Shown: positions 9,007 to 17,427, counted from the stretch's first letter. The stretch: DNA of 64,000 nucleotides from Actinomadura mexicana (GCF_900188105.1 NZ_FZNP01000012.1:186001-250000); one strand, 5' to 3'. Notes: a model not told the origin generated them from the sequence alone. Translations and numbers: made by a program.

Positions 9007-9160
9007 CATGTGGGGAGGCGACCCCCCACACCCCCCGGCTCGCTCCGCTCATACCTGCTCCATGTGGGGGGACGACTCCCCACACCCCCCGGCTCGCTTC
9101 GCTCATCCCTGCACCCCGTGGGGGGACGACCCCCCACACCCCCCGGCTCGCTCCGCTCAT
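9007..9160. repeat. Three tandem copies of a 54-bp hairpin repeat
   Basis: Copies begin at 9007, 9061 and 9115 (the last lacks about 8 bases) and share the segment CACACCCCCCGGCTCGCT. Each contains a short hairpin, GTGGGG..loop..CCCCAC. The third copy has a perfect 8-bp stem around ACGA. Changes between copies mostly leave the stem pairable (G-C replaced by G-T). The array fills the gap between two ABC operons. The unit is a multiple of three, so all frames stay open through it. Confidence 0.85.
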
Positions 9161-10038
9161 TAGGAGAGGCCCGCCTTCCGGAACCTGCGGTACAGCACCG
9201 CGATCGAGCCGACGACGATCAGGGTGCACACCGCGAGCGCGACCACGCCGCCGGCGACGCCGGACGGCACCCCGGCGGACGACGACTGCGCGCCGAGCAG
9301 CCGCACCTGGACGATGTCGACCAGGTTGAACGGCGTGAACAGCCCCGCCCAGCCCTGGAGCGTGAAGTTCGTCTGCGCCTCGGCGATCCCCTGGACGGCG
9401 CCGACGAACGCCGCACTGATCATGTAGACGGCGATGACCGCCGCGACCCCGAACCCGCGCCGCGGCGTGAACGCCGCGACCACCATCCCGATGGCGGCCA
9501 GCACGAGCGCGAACAGGACGCAGCCGACGAGCGCGCCGAGGTACTTCAGCAGCTGCTCGCCCGGGTCCGGCATCTTGGAGATCAGGCCGCCGACGTACAG
9601 GACGGTGACGGGCACCGCCATCAGCGCGAACAGCGCGGTCGCCATCGCGGCGGCCTTCGCCAGCACGAAGTCGAGATGGCCGACCGGGCGTGAGAAGTAC
9701 AGCGGGATGACGTGGAAGCGCACCTCCCGCGAGGCCAGCACCGGCGCCTGCGTGGCCAGGAAGATCGCCACGATGACCTGCATGATGTTGGCGTAGGACG
9801 CGTAGCGGAAAAGCGCGTCCTCCTGCTTGGTGAAGGCGAACGCCGCGACCGACCCGGCGGCCGGCAACAGCATGATCGCCGCCAGCAGGAACGGCATCAC
9901 CTTCGCCCGCGCGGGACGGCCGAGGCCGTAGGCGGCGCGCAGGTTGTGCACGTACAGGGACCGCAGCACGTACGCGCGGCCGTTGCGACGCCCCTCGTAG
10001 TGCCGGTAGCCGATGTCGTGGATGGTGCTGGTGCTCAT
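9160..10038 (-). CDS. ABC transporter permease (ABC-2 type)
   Basis: A 292-aa protein. A soluble N-terminal region (HDIGYRHYEGRR, seen in many actinobacterial permeases of this class) is followed by about six membrane helices. The first starts near residue 50, and the last precedes the short basic tail YRRFRKAGLS. Its ATG overlaps the preceding ATPase stop by 4 bases. The TAA stop abuts the last repeat copy. Function follows from the pairing; substrate unknown. Confidence 0.9.
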   Translation of the reverse strand: MSTSTIHDIGYRHYEGRRNGRAYVLRSLYVHNLRAAYGLGRPARAKVMPFLLAAIMLLPAAGSVAAFAFTKQEDALFRYASYANIMQVIVAIFLATQAPVLASREVRFHVIPLYFSRPVGHLDFVLAKAAAMATALFALMAVPVTVLYVGGLISKMPDPGEQLLKYLGALVGCVLFALVLAAIGMVVAAFTPRRGFGVAAVIAVYMISAAFVGAVQGIAEAQTNFTLQGWAGLFTPFNLVDIVQVRLLGAQSSSAGVPSGVAGGVVALAVCTLIVVGSIAVLYRRFRKAGLS

Positions 10039-10994
10039 CGCGGCGCCCCCTGCTGCACGTCTCCGGGCCGCACGTCTGCGGCCGGGCCCTGCGGCGCCGG
10101 CGGCGTCTGGAAGACCTCTTCGATGTGGTGGCGGCGCTGCTCCATCCGGATCAGCCGGAGCCCGAGCTCGGCGACACCGTCGCGGACCAGGTCGTAGGTC
10201 TGCTCGCCGACGATGTCCACGACGAGGAACCGGCCCTCCGGATGGACGGTCACGCCCTGGTCGTGGAGGTGCCGCCCCAGCGTGTCGCGTCCCTCCTCCA
10301 CCTCGACGGTGAGGAAGCCGCTCTCGGCCGTGTACGCCTCGACGGCCTGGGAGCGCAGCAGCTTCCCGCCGTCGATGATGACGACGTGCTCGCAGACCCG
10401 CTCCAGCTCGCCCAGCAGGTGCGAGGTGACCAGGACGCTGATCCCGAACTCGGTGCCGATCCGGCGGATCAGGTCGAGCATCTCGTCGCGTCCGGCCGGG
10501 TCGAGGCCGTTGGTGGGCTCGTCCAGGAAGACGAGCTTCGGATCGTGGACTAGGGCCTGGGCGAGCTTCACGCGCTGTCGCATCCCCGTCGAGTAGCCGC
10601 CGATGGGACGGTAGCGCTCCTCGTACAGGCCGACGTGCCGCAGGGTGTCGGCGGCCCGCTCGCGGGCCGCGGTCGGAGGCAGCCCGCACATCCGGGCCAT
10701 GTGCACCACGAACTCGGTCGCGGACACGTCCGGCGGCAGGCAGTCGTACTCGGGCATGAACCCGACGCTCTCCCGGATCCGCAGACCCTCGCGCGCGATG
10801 TCGAGGCCGAGCACGGTCGCGGTCCCGGAGGTGGGGGGCATCAGCCCGAGGAGGATCTTGATGAGCGTCGACTTGCCGGCGCCGTTGGCGCCGACCAGGC
10901 CGACCACTCCGGGCTCGACGGCCACGGACAGGTCGTCCAAGGCGGTCACCCGAGGGAACCTCATCGTCAGGCCCTGGGTGGCGATGATGGGCAT
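10035..10994 (-). CDS. ABC transporter ATP-binding protein
   Basis: The protein is 319 aa. Walker A is GANGAGKST (35-43), the signature is GYSTGMRQR, Walker B is LVFLDEP and the switch region is VTSHLLGELE. The C-terminal extension ends in a Pro/Gly/Gln-rich tail. A longer frame from 11033 exists, but the ATG at 10994 gives the usual family N-terminus and has a leaderless-type box ahead of it. It is the first gene of a two-gene operon whose product resembles, but is not close to, the downstream pair at 7372-8996. Confidence 0.94.
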   Translation of the reverse strand: MPIIATQGLTMRFPRVTALDDLSVAVEPGVVGLVGANGAGKSTLIKILLGLMPPTSGTATVLGLDIAREGLRIRESVGFMPEYDCLPPDVSATEFVVHMARMCGLPPTAARERAADTLRHVGLYEERYRPIGGYSTGMRQRVKLAQALVHDPKLVFLDEPTNGLDPAGRDEMLDLIRRIGTEFGISVLVTSHLLGELERVCEHVVIIDGGKLLRSQAVEAYTAESGFLTVEVEEGRDTLGRHLHDQGVTVHPEGRFLVVDIVGEQTYDLVRDGVAELGLRLIRMEQRRHHIEEVFQTPPAPQGPAADVRPGDVQQGAPR

Positions 10995-11001
10995 ACCGTC
11001 G

Positions 11002-11007
11002 AACCTA
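11002..11007 (-). promoter_or_regulatory. Leaderless-type -10 box for the ABC operon
   Basis: TAGGTT on the minus strand is separated by 7 bases from the ATG at 10994. No Shine-Dalgarno sequence is visible. A -35 element is not convincing. Confidence 0.4.
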
Positions 11008-11079
11008 GCCGCTGGCTCCGCGTGGCACGTCACCCTGAAGAGCGATCAGGGGCAGCCTTTGGTCCGGTGCCGGAACGAC

Positions 11080-12036
11080 CTAAGTTCCCCGCATCGCACT
11101 CCTTCGGCCACGCTGCCGCAGCACCGCGGCCCACACGGCCCGCTGGAGGAGCAGGGTCAGGGCGCCCGCGATGATCATTCCGGCGACGTTGACGCCCAGC
11201 TGGAGCAGCGAGCCGTTGATCTCGCTGCCGTGCTTGAGCGCCATCGCGACCGCGAGGTTGCCCGCCGCGGGCACGGTGGTGACCGAGATGAAGACCCCGA
11301 CCAGCGCCGAAGACTTGCCCGCGGTGAGCGACAGCACCCCCGCGGCGCCGGCGAGCAGCGCGACGATGAACGACCAGCGGTCCGGGCTGTAGATGAACGC
11401 GGTGAGCGGGCGGTCGTCCGGCAGGCGGTCCAGCTCGATCACGCCGGTCCACCGGGCGGCCAGCGCGCACACGTAGGTGACCGCGATCGCCGTGGCGAAC
11501 CCGATGACCAGTGCCCGCACCGCGTGCACGATCCGTCCGGGCTGGAGCCGGACGAGCCCGTAGCAGATCGCCGCGATGGCCGCGAACTCCGGCCCGAGGA
11601 CCATGGCGCCGACCACCAGCACCGGCGAGTCGATCAGCGCCGCGATCGCGGCGAGCTGCGTGGCCAGCACGAGGAACGCCACGAACGACCAGGTCAGCGC
11701 GGTGCCCTCGCTGACCTGCCGGTCCAGTTCCTCCCAGACGACGGCGTCGTCGCCGTGCCCCGGCGCCAGGTCCTTGGCCACTTCGGCGCGGTCGGAGAGC
11801 GTGAGATCGACCTTGTCGAGGGCGATCGACCCGTCCCGGTCGACGCCCAGGGCGCGCAGCGCGTCCAGGACCTCGTTGGCCGACTCGCGGGCGATGTCGG
11901 CGGTGACGAGGTCGCCCCGCGGAGCGCGGGCGGCGCCCTCGATCACCACGACGTTGGTGGCCCCCGCGCAGGCCGCCAGCTCCTTGCAGACCACTTCCGT
12001 GCGCTCGGCCGGGACGATCGCTCTGAGATGCAACAC
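11080..12036 (-). CDS. DUF389 membrane protein
   Basis: The GTG at 12036 gives (M)LHLRAIVPAE, the usual start of this family; no clear ribosome binding site is present. The 318-aa protein has a soluble alpha/beta domain of about 120 residues, then six or more membrane helices. These include the conserved segments IDSPVLVVGAMVLGPEFAA and ISVTTVPAAGN, the hallmark of DUF389 (formerly linked to TIGR00341). The function is not established. The gene diverges from the HNH nuclease gene. Confidence 0.88.
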   Translation of the reverse strand: MLHLRAIVPAERTEVVCKELAACAGATNVVVIEGAARAPRGDLVTADIARESANEVLDALRALGVDRDGSIALDKVDLTLSDRAEVAKDLAPGHGDDAVVWEELDRQVSEGTALTWSFVAFLVLATQLAAIAALIDSPVLVVGAMVLGPEFAAIAAICYGLVRLQPGRIVHAVRALVIGFATAIAVTYVCALAARWTGVIELDRLPDDRPLTAFIYSPDRWSFIVALLAGAAGVLSLTAGKSSALVGVFISVTTVPAAGNLAVAMALKHGSEINGSLLQLGVNVAGMIIAGALTLLLQRAVWAAVLRQRGRRSAMRGT

Positions 12037-12103
12037 GGGCCAATCGTGCCGCAAACACCGCGGCGCCGTGTCACCAGCACATCCGGAGGAACGCCAGGCC
12101 AGA

Positions 12104-12175
12104 ATGTTTGATCGATTATTTGCCTTCAAGTTGGCAAAAACGCCTAGAAACTCCCCCAGGACGGTGAAGTCATGA
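12104..12175 (+). CDS. Possible 23-aa leader ORF coupled to the HNH gene
   Basis: An ATG at 12104 opens 23 codons ending TCATGA, so its stop overlaps the nuclease start by 4 bases. GGAGGA lies 14 bases upstream, rather far. It contains the rare Leu codon TTA. The surrounding 45 bases are AT-rich for this genome and carry the inverted repeat TTTGCC-N8-GGCAAA (12119-12138), so the segment may instead be promoter or operator DNA that happens to be open. Confidence 0.25.
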   Translation: MFDRLFAFKLAKTPRNSPRTVKS

Positions 12176-12861
12176 CACAGCCTCCGGTGCTGTTGAAGGC
12201 CGCGCGGACGGCTGCGGCGGGTCTCGCGCTCGTCGTCCCGCTGGCGACGGCGGGCTGCGAGGGCGACGTGGGCCTCTCGCAGACGGGATCGCCCTCGTCC
12301 GGCTCGACCAGGCCCGCCTCCGGCGACGAGGCCAGGGCCCGCAAGAACCTGTCCGGGCTGCGGATCGCGTCCGCGACGGACGGCGGCTACCGGCGCGACG
12401 CGTTCGGCACGCGCTGGAAGGACACCGACCACAACGGCTGCGACCAGCGCAACGACGTCCTCGCCCGCGACCTGACGAAGGTCGAGAAGAAGGGCCGCTG
12501 CATCGTGCTCGCCGGGAGGCTGGACGACCCCTACAGCGGCAAGCAGATCGACTTCGAGAAGAAGGACGCCGCCGAGGTGCAGATCGACCACGTCTACCCG
12601 CTCGCCCTCGCCTGGCGGATGGGCGCCTCCCGCTGGAGCGAGGACAGGCGCGAGCAGTTCGCCAACGACCACGACAACCTGCTCGCGGTCTGGGGCGTGC
12701 CCAACCGGCAGAAGAGCGACTCCGGCCCCGGCGAGTGGAAGCCGCAGAAGGGGTTCCAGTGCGTCTACGCGATCAAGTACGTCGCGGTCGCGAAGGAGTA
12801 CTCGCTACCGGTGACGCGCTCCGACCACGACGCGCTCCAGGACTTCCTCGCCCGCTGCTGA
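12172..12861 (+). CDS. Secreted HNH endonuclease family protein (GmrSD C-terminal/DUF1524-like)
   Basis: The protein is 229 aa. A hydrophobic signal segment (residues 8-28) ends LATAGC, an imperfect lipobox, so it is a lipoprotein or a secreted protein. The mature part has the family blocks: TDHNGCDQRND (85-95), GRC (108-110), the catalytic DH at 139-140 in QIDHVYPLALAW, FANDHDNL (163-170), and N..KSD around 178-183. C90 and C110 could form a disulfide. Relatives are extracellular or cell-surface nucleases. It may be translationally coupled to the short ORF before it. Confidence 0.9.
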   Translation: MTQPPVLLKAARTAAAGLALVVPLATAGCEGDVGLSQTGSPSSGSTRPASGDEARARKNLSGLRIASATDGGYRRDAFGTRWKDTDHNGCDQRNDVLARDLTKVEKKGRCIVLAGRLDDPYSGKQIDFEKKDAAEVQIDHVYPLALAWRMGASRWSEDRREQFANDHDNLLAVWGVPNRQKSDSGPGEWKPQKGFQCVYAIKYVAVAKEYSLPVTRSDHDALQDFLARC

Positions 12862-12868
12862 GCGGCCC

Positions 12869-12874
12869 TAAGCT
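12869..12874 (+). promoter_or_regulatory. Leaderless-type -10 box
   Basis: TAAGCT is followed by 6 bases and the ATG at 12881. No Shine-Dalgarno sequence is present. It lies 7 bases after the nuclease stop. Confidence 0.35.
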
Positions 12875-12880
12875 CGTCCC

Positions 12881-13204
12881 ATGAGCGAATTTCGCGGCAA
12901 GGACGCCGAGAACGACGTGGACAGCGCCGAGCGGGAGCTGCCGAGGGTGCGGACGGAACGGGGCGTGGGGGCGCGGGCGACCGGTGCGGAGGTGACCGGC
13001 GCGTCCGCGACCGGGCTCACGCTGCGGGCCGGGAACGGGCTCGGCTCCCTCGCGCTCGGGGCCATGGCCCTCGGCGCGGTCGCGGTCGGCGCGGTCGCGA
13101 TCGGCAAGCTCGCGGTGAAGCGGGCGGTCATCGGCCATCTCCAGGCCGGGACCGTCGAGATCCAGCACCTGAAGGTCGGCCGGCTGGAGATCGACGAGCG
13201 CTAG
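12881..13204 (+). CDS. Pentapeptide-like repeat protein
   Basis: 107 aa. A charged N-terminus of about 30 residues is followed by an uninterrupted five-residue period from about residue 34 to the end (LGSLA, LGAMA, LGAVA, VGAVA, IGKLA, then VKRAV, IGHLQ, AGTVE, IQHLK, VGRLE). Position 1 is L/V/I and position 4 is L/V/M/A. This suggests a short quadrilateral beta-helix, although the middle coils are hydrophobic enough to be mistaken for a membrane helix. Function unknown. It overlaps glmM tail to tail by 4 bases. Confidence 0.7.
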   Translation: MSEFRGKDAENDVDSAERELPRVRTERGVGARATGAEVTGASATGLTLRAGNGLGSLALGAMALGAVAVGAVAIGKLAVKRAVIGHLQAGTVEIQHLKVGRLEIDER

Positions 13205-14571
13205 CCGGGCGGGCGGCGTCCGTCCGGCTGGCCGAGGGTCGTGCGGACCACGCCGGCGAGGTGCTCGGCCACCGACCGGGCCTGCGTCTCGGACGCCGCC
13301 TCCACCATCACGCGCACCATCGGCTCGGTGCCGCTCGGCCGGATCAGGACGCGTCCGGTGTCGCCGAGGCCGGCCTCGGCGGCGGAGACGGCCGCGGCCA
13401 GCTCGGGGGAGGTCTTGGCACGGTCCTTGTCGACGTCCCTGACGTTGATGAGGACCTGCGGCAGCCGCGTCATCACCTTGGCCAGCTCGTCCAGCGGGCG
13501 CCCGCGGCGGACCATCGCGGCGAGCAGGTGCATGCCGGTCAGGACGCCGTCCCCGGTCGTCGCGTGGTCCAGCATGATGACGTGGCCGGACTGCTCGCCG
13601 CCGAAGCCGAAGCCGCCCTCCTTCATCGCCTCCAGGACGTACCGGTCGCCGACCGCGGTCTCCACGACGGTGATGCCCGCCTCCCGCATGGCCAGCTTGA
13701 AGCCGAGGTTCGACATCACGGTCGCGACCACGGTGTCGGCGGCGAGCGCGCCGGCCTCGCGCAGGTCCAGGGCCAGGATCGCCATGATCTGGTCGCCGTC
13801 GACGACCTCGCCGCCCGCGGTCACCGCCAGGCACCGGTCGGCGTCGCCGTCATTGGCGATGCCGGCGTCCGCGCCGTGCTCGCGGACGGCCTTCTGCAGC
13901 GCCTCCAGGTGCGTGGAACCGCAGCCGGAGTTGATGTTCAGCCCGTCGGGGGCGGTGCCGATCGTGATGACCTCGGCTCCCGCGCGGCGCAGCGCCTCCG
14001 GGGCGACGTCGCTGGACGCGCCGTTGGCGCAGTCGATGACGACGCGCAGGCCGTCCAGCGACACCGGGACCGTGGTCAGCAGGTGCGCGACGTACTGCTC
14101 GACCGCGCCGTGCGCCTCCCGGACGCGGCCGACGCCCGCGCCGGTCGGCGGCTCCCACGCCTCGCCGAGCCGCGCCTCGACGCGGTCCTCCAGATCGTCG
14201 GGGAGCTTGTAGCCGCTGCGGTCGAAGAACTTGATCCCGTTGTCGGGGGCCGGGTTGTGCGAGGCCGACAGCATCACGCCGAGGTCGGCGTCCAGCGTGT
14301 GGGTCAGGTGCGCCACCGCGGGCGTCGGCAGGACGCCGAGACGCAGCACGTCCACCCCGGCGCTCGCGAGGCCCGCCACGACGGCGGCCTCCAGGAACTC
14401 GCCCGAGGCGCGGGGGTCGCGGCCGACCACCGCGACCGGGCGGTGCCCCTTGAACGCGCCCTGCTCCCCCAGCACCCGCGCCGCCGCGACGGACAGGTCC
14501 ATGGCGAGCGGGGCGGTCAGGTCGCGGTTGGCGAGTCCGCGCACGCCGTCGGTCCCGAACAGACGAGCCAC
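13201..14571 (-). CDS. glmM: Phosphoglucosamine mutase
   Basis: 456 aa, the normal length. It converts glucosamine-6-phosphate to glucosamine-1-phosphate for UDP-GlcNAc, peptidoglycan and, in actinomycetes, other amino-sugar products. It begins MARLFGTDGVRG. The phosphoserine loop is SASHNP with S104. The Mg loop is NDGDADRC (about 240-247), the sugar loop GGEQSGH and the phosphate loop RPSGTEPM. It follows rpsI, as is usual in actinobacteria, with a gap of about 140 bases, and is probably read from the rplM promoter. Confidence 0.98.
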   Translation of the reverse strand: MARLFGTDGVRGLANRDLTAPLAMDLSVAAARVLGEQGAFKGHRPVAVVGRDPRASGEFLEAAVVAGLASAGVDVLRLGVLPTPAVAHLTHTLDADLGVMLSASHNPAPDNGIKFFDRSGYKLPDDLEDRVEARLGEAWEPPTGAGVGRVREAHGAVEQYVAHLLTTVPVSLDGLRVVIDCANGASSDVAPEALRRAGAEVITIGTAPDGLNINSGCGSTHLEALQKAVREHGADAGIANDGDADRCLAVTAGGEVVDGDQIMAILALDLREAGALAADTVVATVMSNLGFKLAMREAGITVVETAVGDRYVLEAMKEGGFGFGGEQSGHVIMLDHATTGDGVLTGMHLLAAMVRRGRPLDELAKVMTRLPQVLINVRDVDKDRAKTSPELAAAVSAAEAGLGDTGRVLIRPSGTEPMVRVMVEAASETQARSVAEHLAGVVRTTLGQPDGRRPPG

Positions 14572-14713
14572 AGTTCAACTCCCGATCAGAGAGAAGGTTC
14601 CGGAAATGAGGGAGAGGCCACCCGGAAAAGCGGACGAGCCGCCGCACCCGGGTGCGCCGGCCGTGCGGGCCGGCTGCGGAGAAGCCACGGGGTGCGACGG
14701 CTCGTGCCGTCGA

Positions 14714-15223
14714 TCAACGCTTGCTGTACTGCGGAGCCTTGCGGGCCTTCTTGAGACCGGCCTTCTTGCGCTCCGGCACCCGCGCGTCGCGGGTGAGGAA
14801 GCCGGCCTTCTTCAGCGCCGGGCGGTGCTCGATGTTGGCGAACTGCAGCGCGCGGGAGATGCCGAGGCGCAGCGCGCCGGCCTGGCCGGTGGTGCCGCCG
14901 CCGTTCACGCGCGCGAGCACGTCGAACTGGCCCTCCAGGCCCAGCAGCACGAACGGCTCGTTCACGATCTGCTGGTGCACCTTGTTCGGGAAGTACTGGT
15001 CCAGGGTGCGGCCGTTGATCTTCCACTGGCCGCTGCCGGGAACGAGGCGGACCCGCGCGATGGCCTGCTTGCGGCGGCCGGTGCCGGCCGACGGGCCGGT
15101 CGCGACCGGCTGGCCGAGGAGGCCCTCGCCGGCGGCCTCGGGGGTCTCGGTGCTGTACTCGGACGGGGCTTCCTCGTACGAGTCGAGCTCGGCGGCCTGC
15201 TCGGCGCCGGTGGTGTCGTCCAC
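14714..15223 (-). CDS. rpsI: 30S ribosomal protein S9
   Basis: 169 aa, longer than the 130-aa E. coli protein because of an acidic Asp/Glu/Ser-rich N-terminal extension of about 45 residues, common in actinobacteria. The core starts at GRRKQAIARVRL and ends with the tRNA-contacting tail KAPQYSKR. The start is GTG with GAGGAG 3 bases before it. It lies 101 bases after rplM in a two-gene ribosomal operon. Confidence 0.98.
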   Translation of the reverse strand: MDDTTGAEQAAELDSYEEAPSEYSTETPEAAGEGLLGQPVATGPSAGTGRRKQAIARVRLVPGSGQWKINGRTLDQYFPNKVHQQIVNEPFVLLGLEGQFDVLARVNGGGTTGQAGALRLGISRALQFANIEHRPALKKAGFLTRDARVPERKKAGLKKARKAPQYSKR

Positions 15224-15324
15224 GGTTCTCCTCGGGGTTTTCTGGCCAGGGCGGCTGACCCGTCAGGCGGGTGCCCCGGCGGCCACTGCTTCCGGGTCGC
15301 GCGCGATCGGCTCGCGCGCGGGCG

Positions 15325-15777
15325 TCACTTCTTGATCTGGCTGATCTGGGTGATCTCGAACGGGACCGGCTTCTGCGCCTGGTGCGGGTGCTCCGGCCCG
15401 GCGTAGACCTTCACCTTGCCGAACATCTTCCGGCCGAGGGAGTTCTTGGGCAGCATGCCCTTGATCGCCTTCTCGACCGCCCGCTCGGGGTGCTTGGCCA
15501 GCAGGTCGCCGTAGCTCACCGAGCGCAGACCGCCCGGGTAGCCGGAGTGCCGGTAGGCCCGCTTCTGCTCCAGCTTGTTGCCGGACAGCGCCACCTTGTC
15601 GGCGTTCACGATGACGACGAAGTCACCGGTGTCGAGGTGCGGGGCGTAGATCGGCTTGTGCTTACCCCGGAGCAGCTGTGCGACCTGACTGGCGAGACGG
15701 CCCAGCACGACATCGGTCGCGTCGATGACGTACCACTGACGCTGGACGTCAGCGGGCTTAGGGGTGTACGTGCGCAC
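15325..15777 (-). CDS. rplM: 50S ribosomal protein L13
   Basis: 150 aa. It starts at a GTG giving (M)RTYTPK and contains the conserved VIDATDVVLGRLAS, GDFVVIVNADK and MLPKNSLGRKMF. It is the first gene of the rplM-rpsI operon. The mapped-looking promoter at 16018-16047 implies a leader of roughly 230 bases. Confidence 0.98.
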   Translation of the reverse strand: MRTYTPKPADVQRQWYVIDATDVVLGRLASQVAQLLRGKHKPIYAPHLDTGDFVVIVNADKVALSGNKLEQKRAYRHSGYPGGLRSVSYGDLLAKHPERAVEKAIKGMLPKNSLGRKMFGKVKVYAGPEHPHQAQKPVPFEITQISQIKK

Positions 15778-16534
15778 GGGCGTCAGCCTTCGTTTCTCGT
15801 CGACTCTCAGCGGTTTCGATCCTTCACCCGTCCTCGCGGACGGGCTGCCACTGGCAGCGGAATCCTGCTCGCGCCGATCAGAGGATCATCCGACCCGGCG
15901 CTCCGGGATGCCGGGGCCCGCACGCGGCCACGGGGGCGCACATGACGGGGACACACCGGCAGGTCGTCGCGCCTCCCGCCTGCAGCGAGCAGGCGCCGAC
16001 GCACACAACAAACACGCAGGATACTCGGCCGCGTGCACACGGGTCAAAACGAGCCGCCGTGGCGCTTCGGGCCGCGTGCCAAGTATGCCGCATGCGCCGA
16101 ATGCCAGAAAGAGAACGTTCAGCACCGCAACGATCACACTTCGTAGCGACTAAGCCTTTCTGGGATCATTTCGGTAACGGAGGGTCCATATCGGGATATG
16201 GTGCCGGGCGACCGGTCCATGCCGGCTCACGCCGGCCCGCACCCGGGAGCCCCCGCTGACTACTCCCCGCAGACCAGCCGATCCCGCCGGAGGCCGCCCG
16301 CCCGGCAGCGCCGGGCGCTCCGGCCCCGCACGGCGCGACGCCTCGGCGCCGCGCGACGTCCCCCCACGGCCCGGCGCCCGTCCCTACCGGGACGAACTCG
16401 TCGCCAGCGGCCCGCGGCGCGCCCGCCGGGAGCCCCCGCCCGCCGGGCCGGGGCCGAACGACGGCGACACGTTCTGGAACGACCGCCCACCGCGCGGGAA
16501 GCGTCCCAAGAAGAAGGGCGCCAAGGGGCTCGTC
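15778..16534. other. Intergenic region: rplM leader and 5' part of the CAP-domain gene
   Basis: From 15778 to about 16010 lies the untranslated rplM leader, where I find no convincing riboswitch. 16018-16047 is the rplM promoter. From about 16198 rightward the sequence looks coding: an ATG at 16219 opens one frame, but codon bias moves to the frame of the CAP-domain protein by about 16275-16360. That frame has no ATG or GTG until 16535. Confidence 0.5.
16018..16047 (-). promoter_or_regulatory. Promoter of the rplM-rpsI operon
   Basis: On the minus strand, TTGACC (16042-16047) and TATCCT (16018-16023) are 18 bases apart, close to the sigma-70/HrdB consensus. The predicted start near 16011 leaves an untranslated leader of about 233 bases before rplM. 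Confidence 0.7.
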
Positions 16535-17314
16535 GTGGCCGCCACCGCGTCCGCGCTCGCCATCGGCACCGGCGTCGTGATCGACCGGCTCGTCCTGCCT
16601 CAGTTCCGGTCGGAGAAGACGTCCGCCTCCGGGGCGGAGCGCAGCCCGTCGGTAGAGGTCCCGACCGGACCGCAGAGCGACCCGCTCGCCGCGACCGGCA
16701 AGGGCTCCGGTACCGGCTCGGGATCCGGTTCCGGGACGGGCACCGGCGGCGGCCGGACCGGCGCCTCTCCCGCGCCGACCGCCGAGGAGCAGACGCCGCC
16801 GCTGAAGGTGATCCACCCGCCGAAGAGCGCGTCGGCCAAGCCCTCCAAGGCCAAGAGGTCCCCCGGATCGGACGCCCCCTCGACGCCGGGCGGGGGCACG
16901 ACCCCGGGCGGCGGGTCCGGCGGCTCCGGCGGATCGTCCGGTCCCGAGGCGAGCGTGGTGTCGCTCACCAACGCCGAGCGCGCCAAGCACGGGTGCCCGG
17001 CGCTGCGCAGCGACGCGCGGCTCGCCACCGCGGCCGGCAAGCACTCGGCGGACATGGCGGCCAACAACTACTTCGACCACACCTCCCGCAACGGCGACAG
17101 CCCGTGGAAGCGGATGGAGGACGCCGGCTACAGCAGTCCCGGGGCGGAGAACATCGCCAAGGGGTACCCGACCGCCTCGGCCGTCGTGAAGGGCTGGATG
17201 GACAGTCCCGGCCACCGGGCCAACATCCTGAACTGCGGGCTGCGCGCCATCGGCGTCGGGATGGCCTCGGGGTCCGGCGGGCCGCTGTGGACGCAGGACT
17301 TCGGCTGGAAGTGA
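16535..17314 (+). CDS. CAP/SCP domain extracytoplasmic protein, 5' end uncertain
   Basis: From the GTG at 16535 (AAGGGG 6 bases upstream) the protein is 259 aa. It has a membrane or signal segment at residues 1-16, a Ser/Thr/Gly/Pro linker of about 120 residues, and a CAP domain from about 145 to the end. The domain shows LTNAERAKHGC, the active-site-like His in YFDHTSRNG, GAEN, and MDSPGHRANIL. Coding bias continues at least 170 bases upstream in the same frame (FWNDRPPRGKRPKKKGAKG just before the GTG). The true product is therefore probably longer, with a basic cytoplasmic tail, and reaching its start needs a frame change. CAP proteins in actinomycetes are usually secreted; their role is unclear. 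Confidence 0.8.
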   Translation: MAATASALAIGTGVVIDRLVLPQFRSEKTSASGAERSPSVEVPTGPQSDPLAATGKGSGTGSGSGSGTGTGGGRTGASPAPTAEEQTPPLKVIHPPKSASAKPSKAKRSPGSDAPSTPGGGTTPGGGSGGSGGSSGPEASVVSLTNAERAKHGCPALRSDARLATAAGKHSADMAANNYFDHTSRNGDSPWKRMEDAGYSSPGAENIAKGYPTASAVVKGWMDSPGHRANILNCGLRAIGVGMASGSGGPLWTQDFGWK

Positions 17315-17421
17315 CCCTCCCCGCCCCGCGGGGACATGACCTTCGGCAAATCACCGGCGTCCGGTTCGCCCCCATGTCATGGTGGGTGTCGCGAAGGTCC
17401 AGAGCCCTGAACGAGGAACGG

Positions 17422-17427
17422 TAAGGT
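17422..17427 (+). promoter_or_regulatory. Leaderless-type -10 box
   Basis: TAAGGT lies 7 bases before the ATG at 17435, and no usable Shine-Dalgarno sequence lies between them. Confidence 0.4.

Noticed and set aside
9007..9160. CRISPR-like array
   Set aside because: Copies are directly adjacent without unique spacers and no cas genes are present.
8993..9229. 78-codon minus-strand ORF of MSGASRGVWGV repeats
   Set aside because: It is translated repeat DNA between two ABC operons, not a conserved protein.
15886..16137. Minus-strand ORF beginning MIVAVLNVLFLAFGACGILG upstream of rplM
   Set aside because: Covers the rplM promoter and leader; no ribosome binding site and no coding bias.
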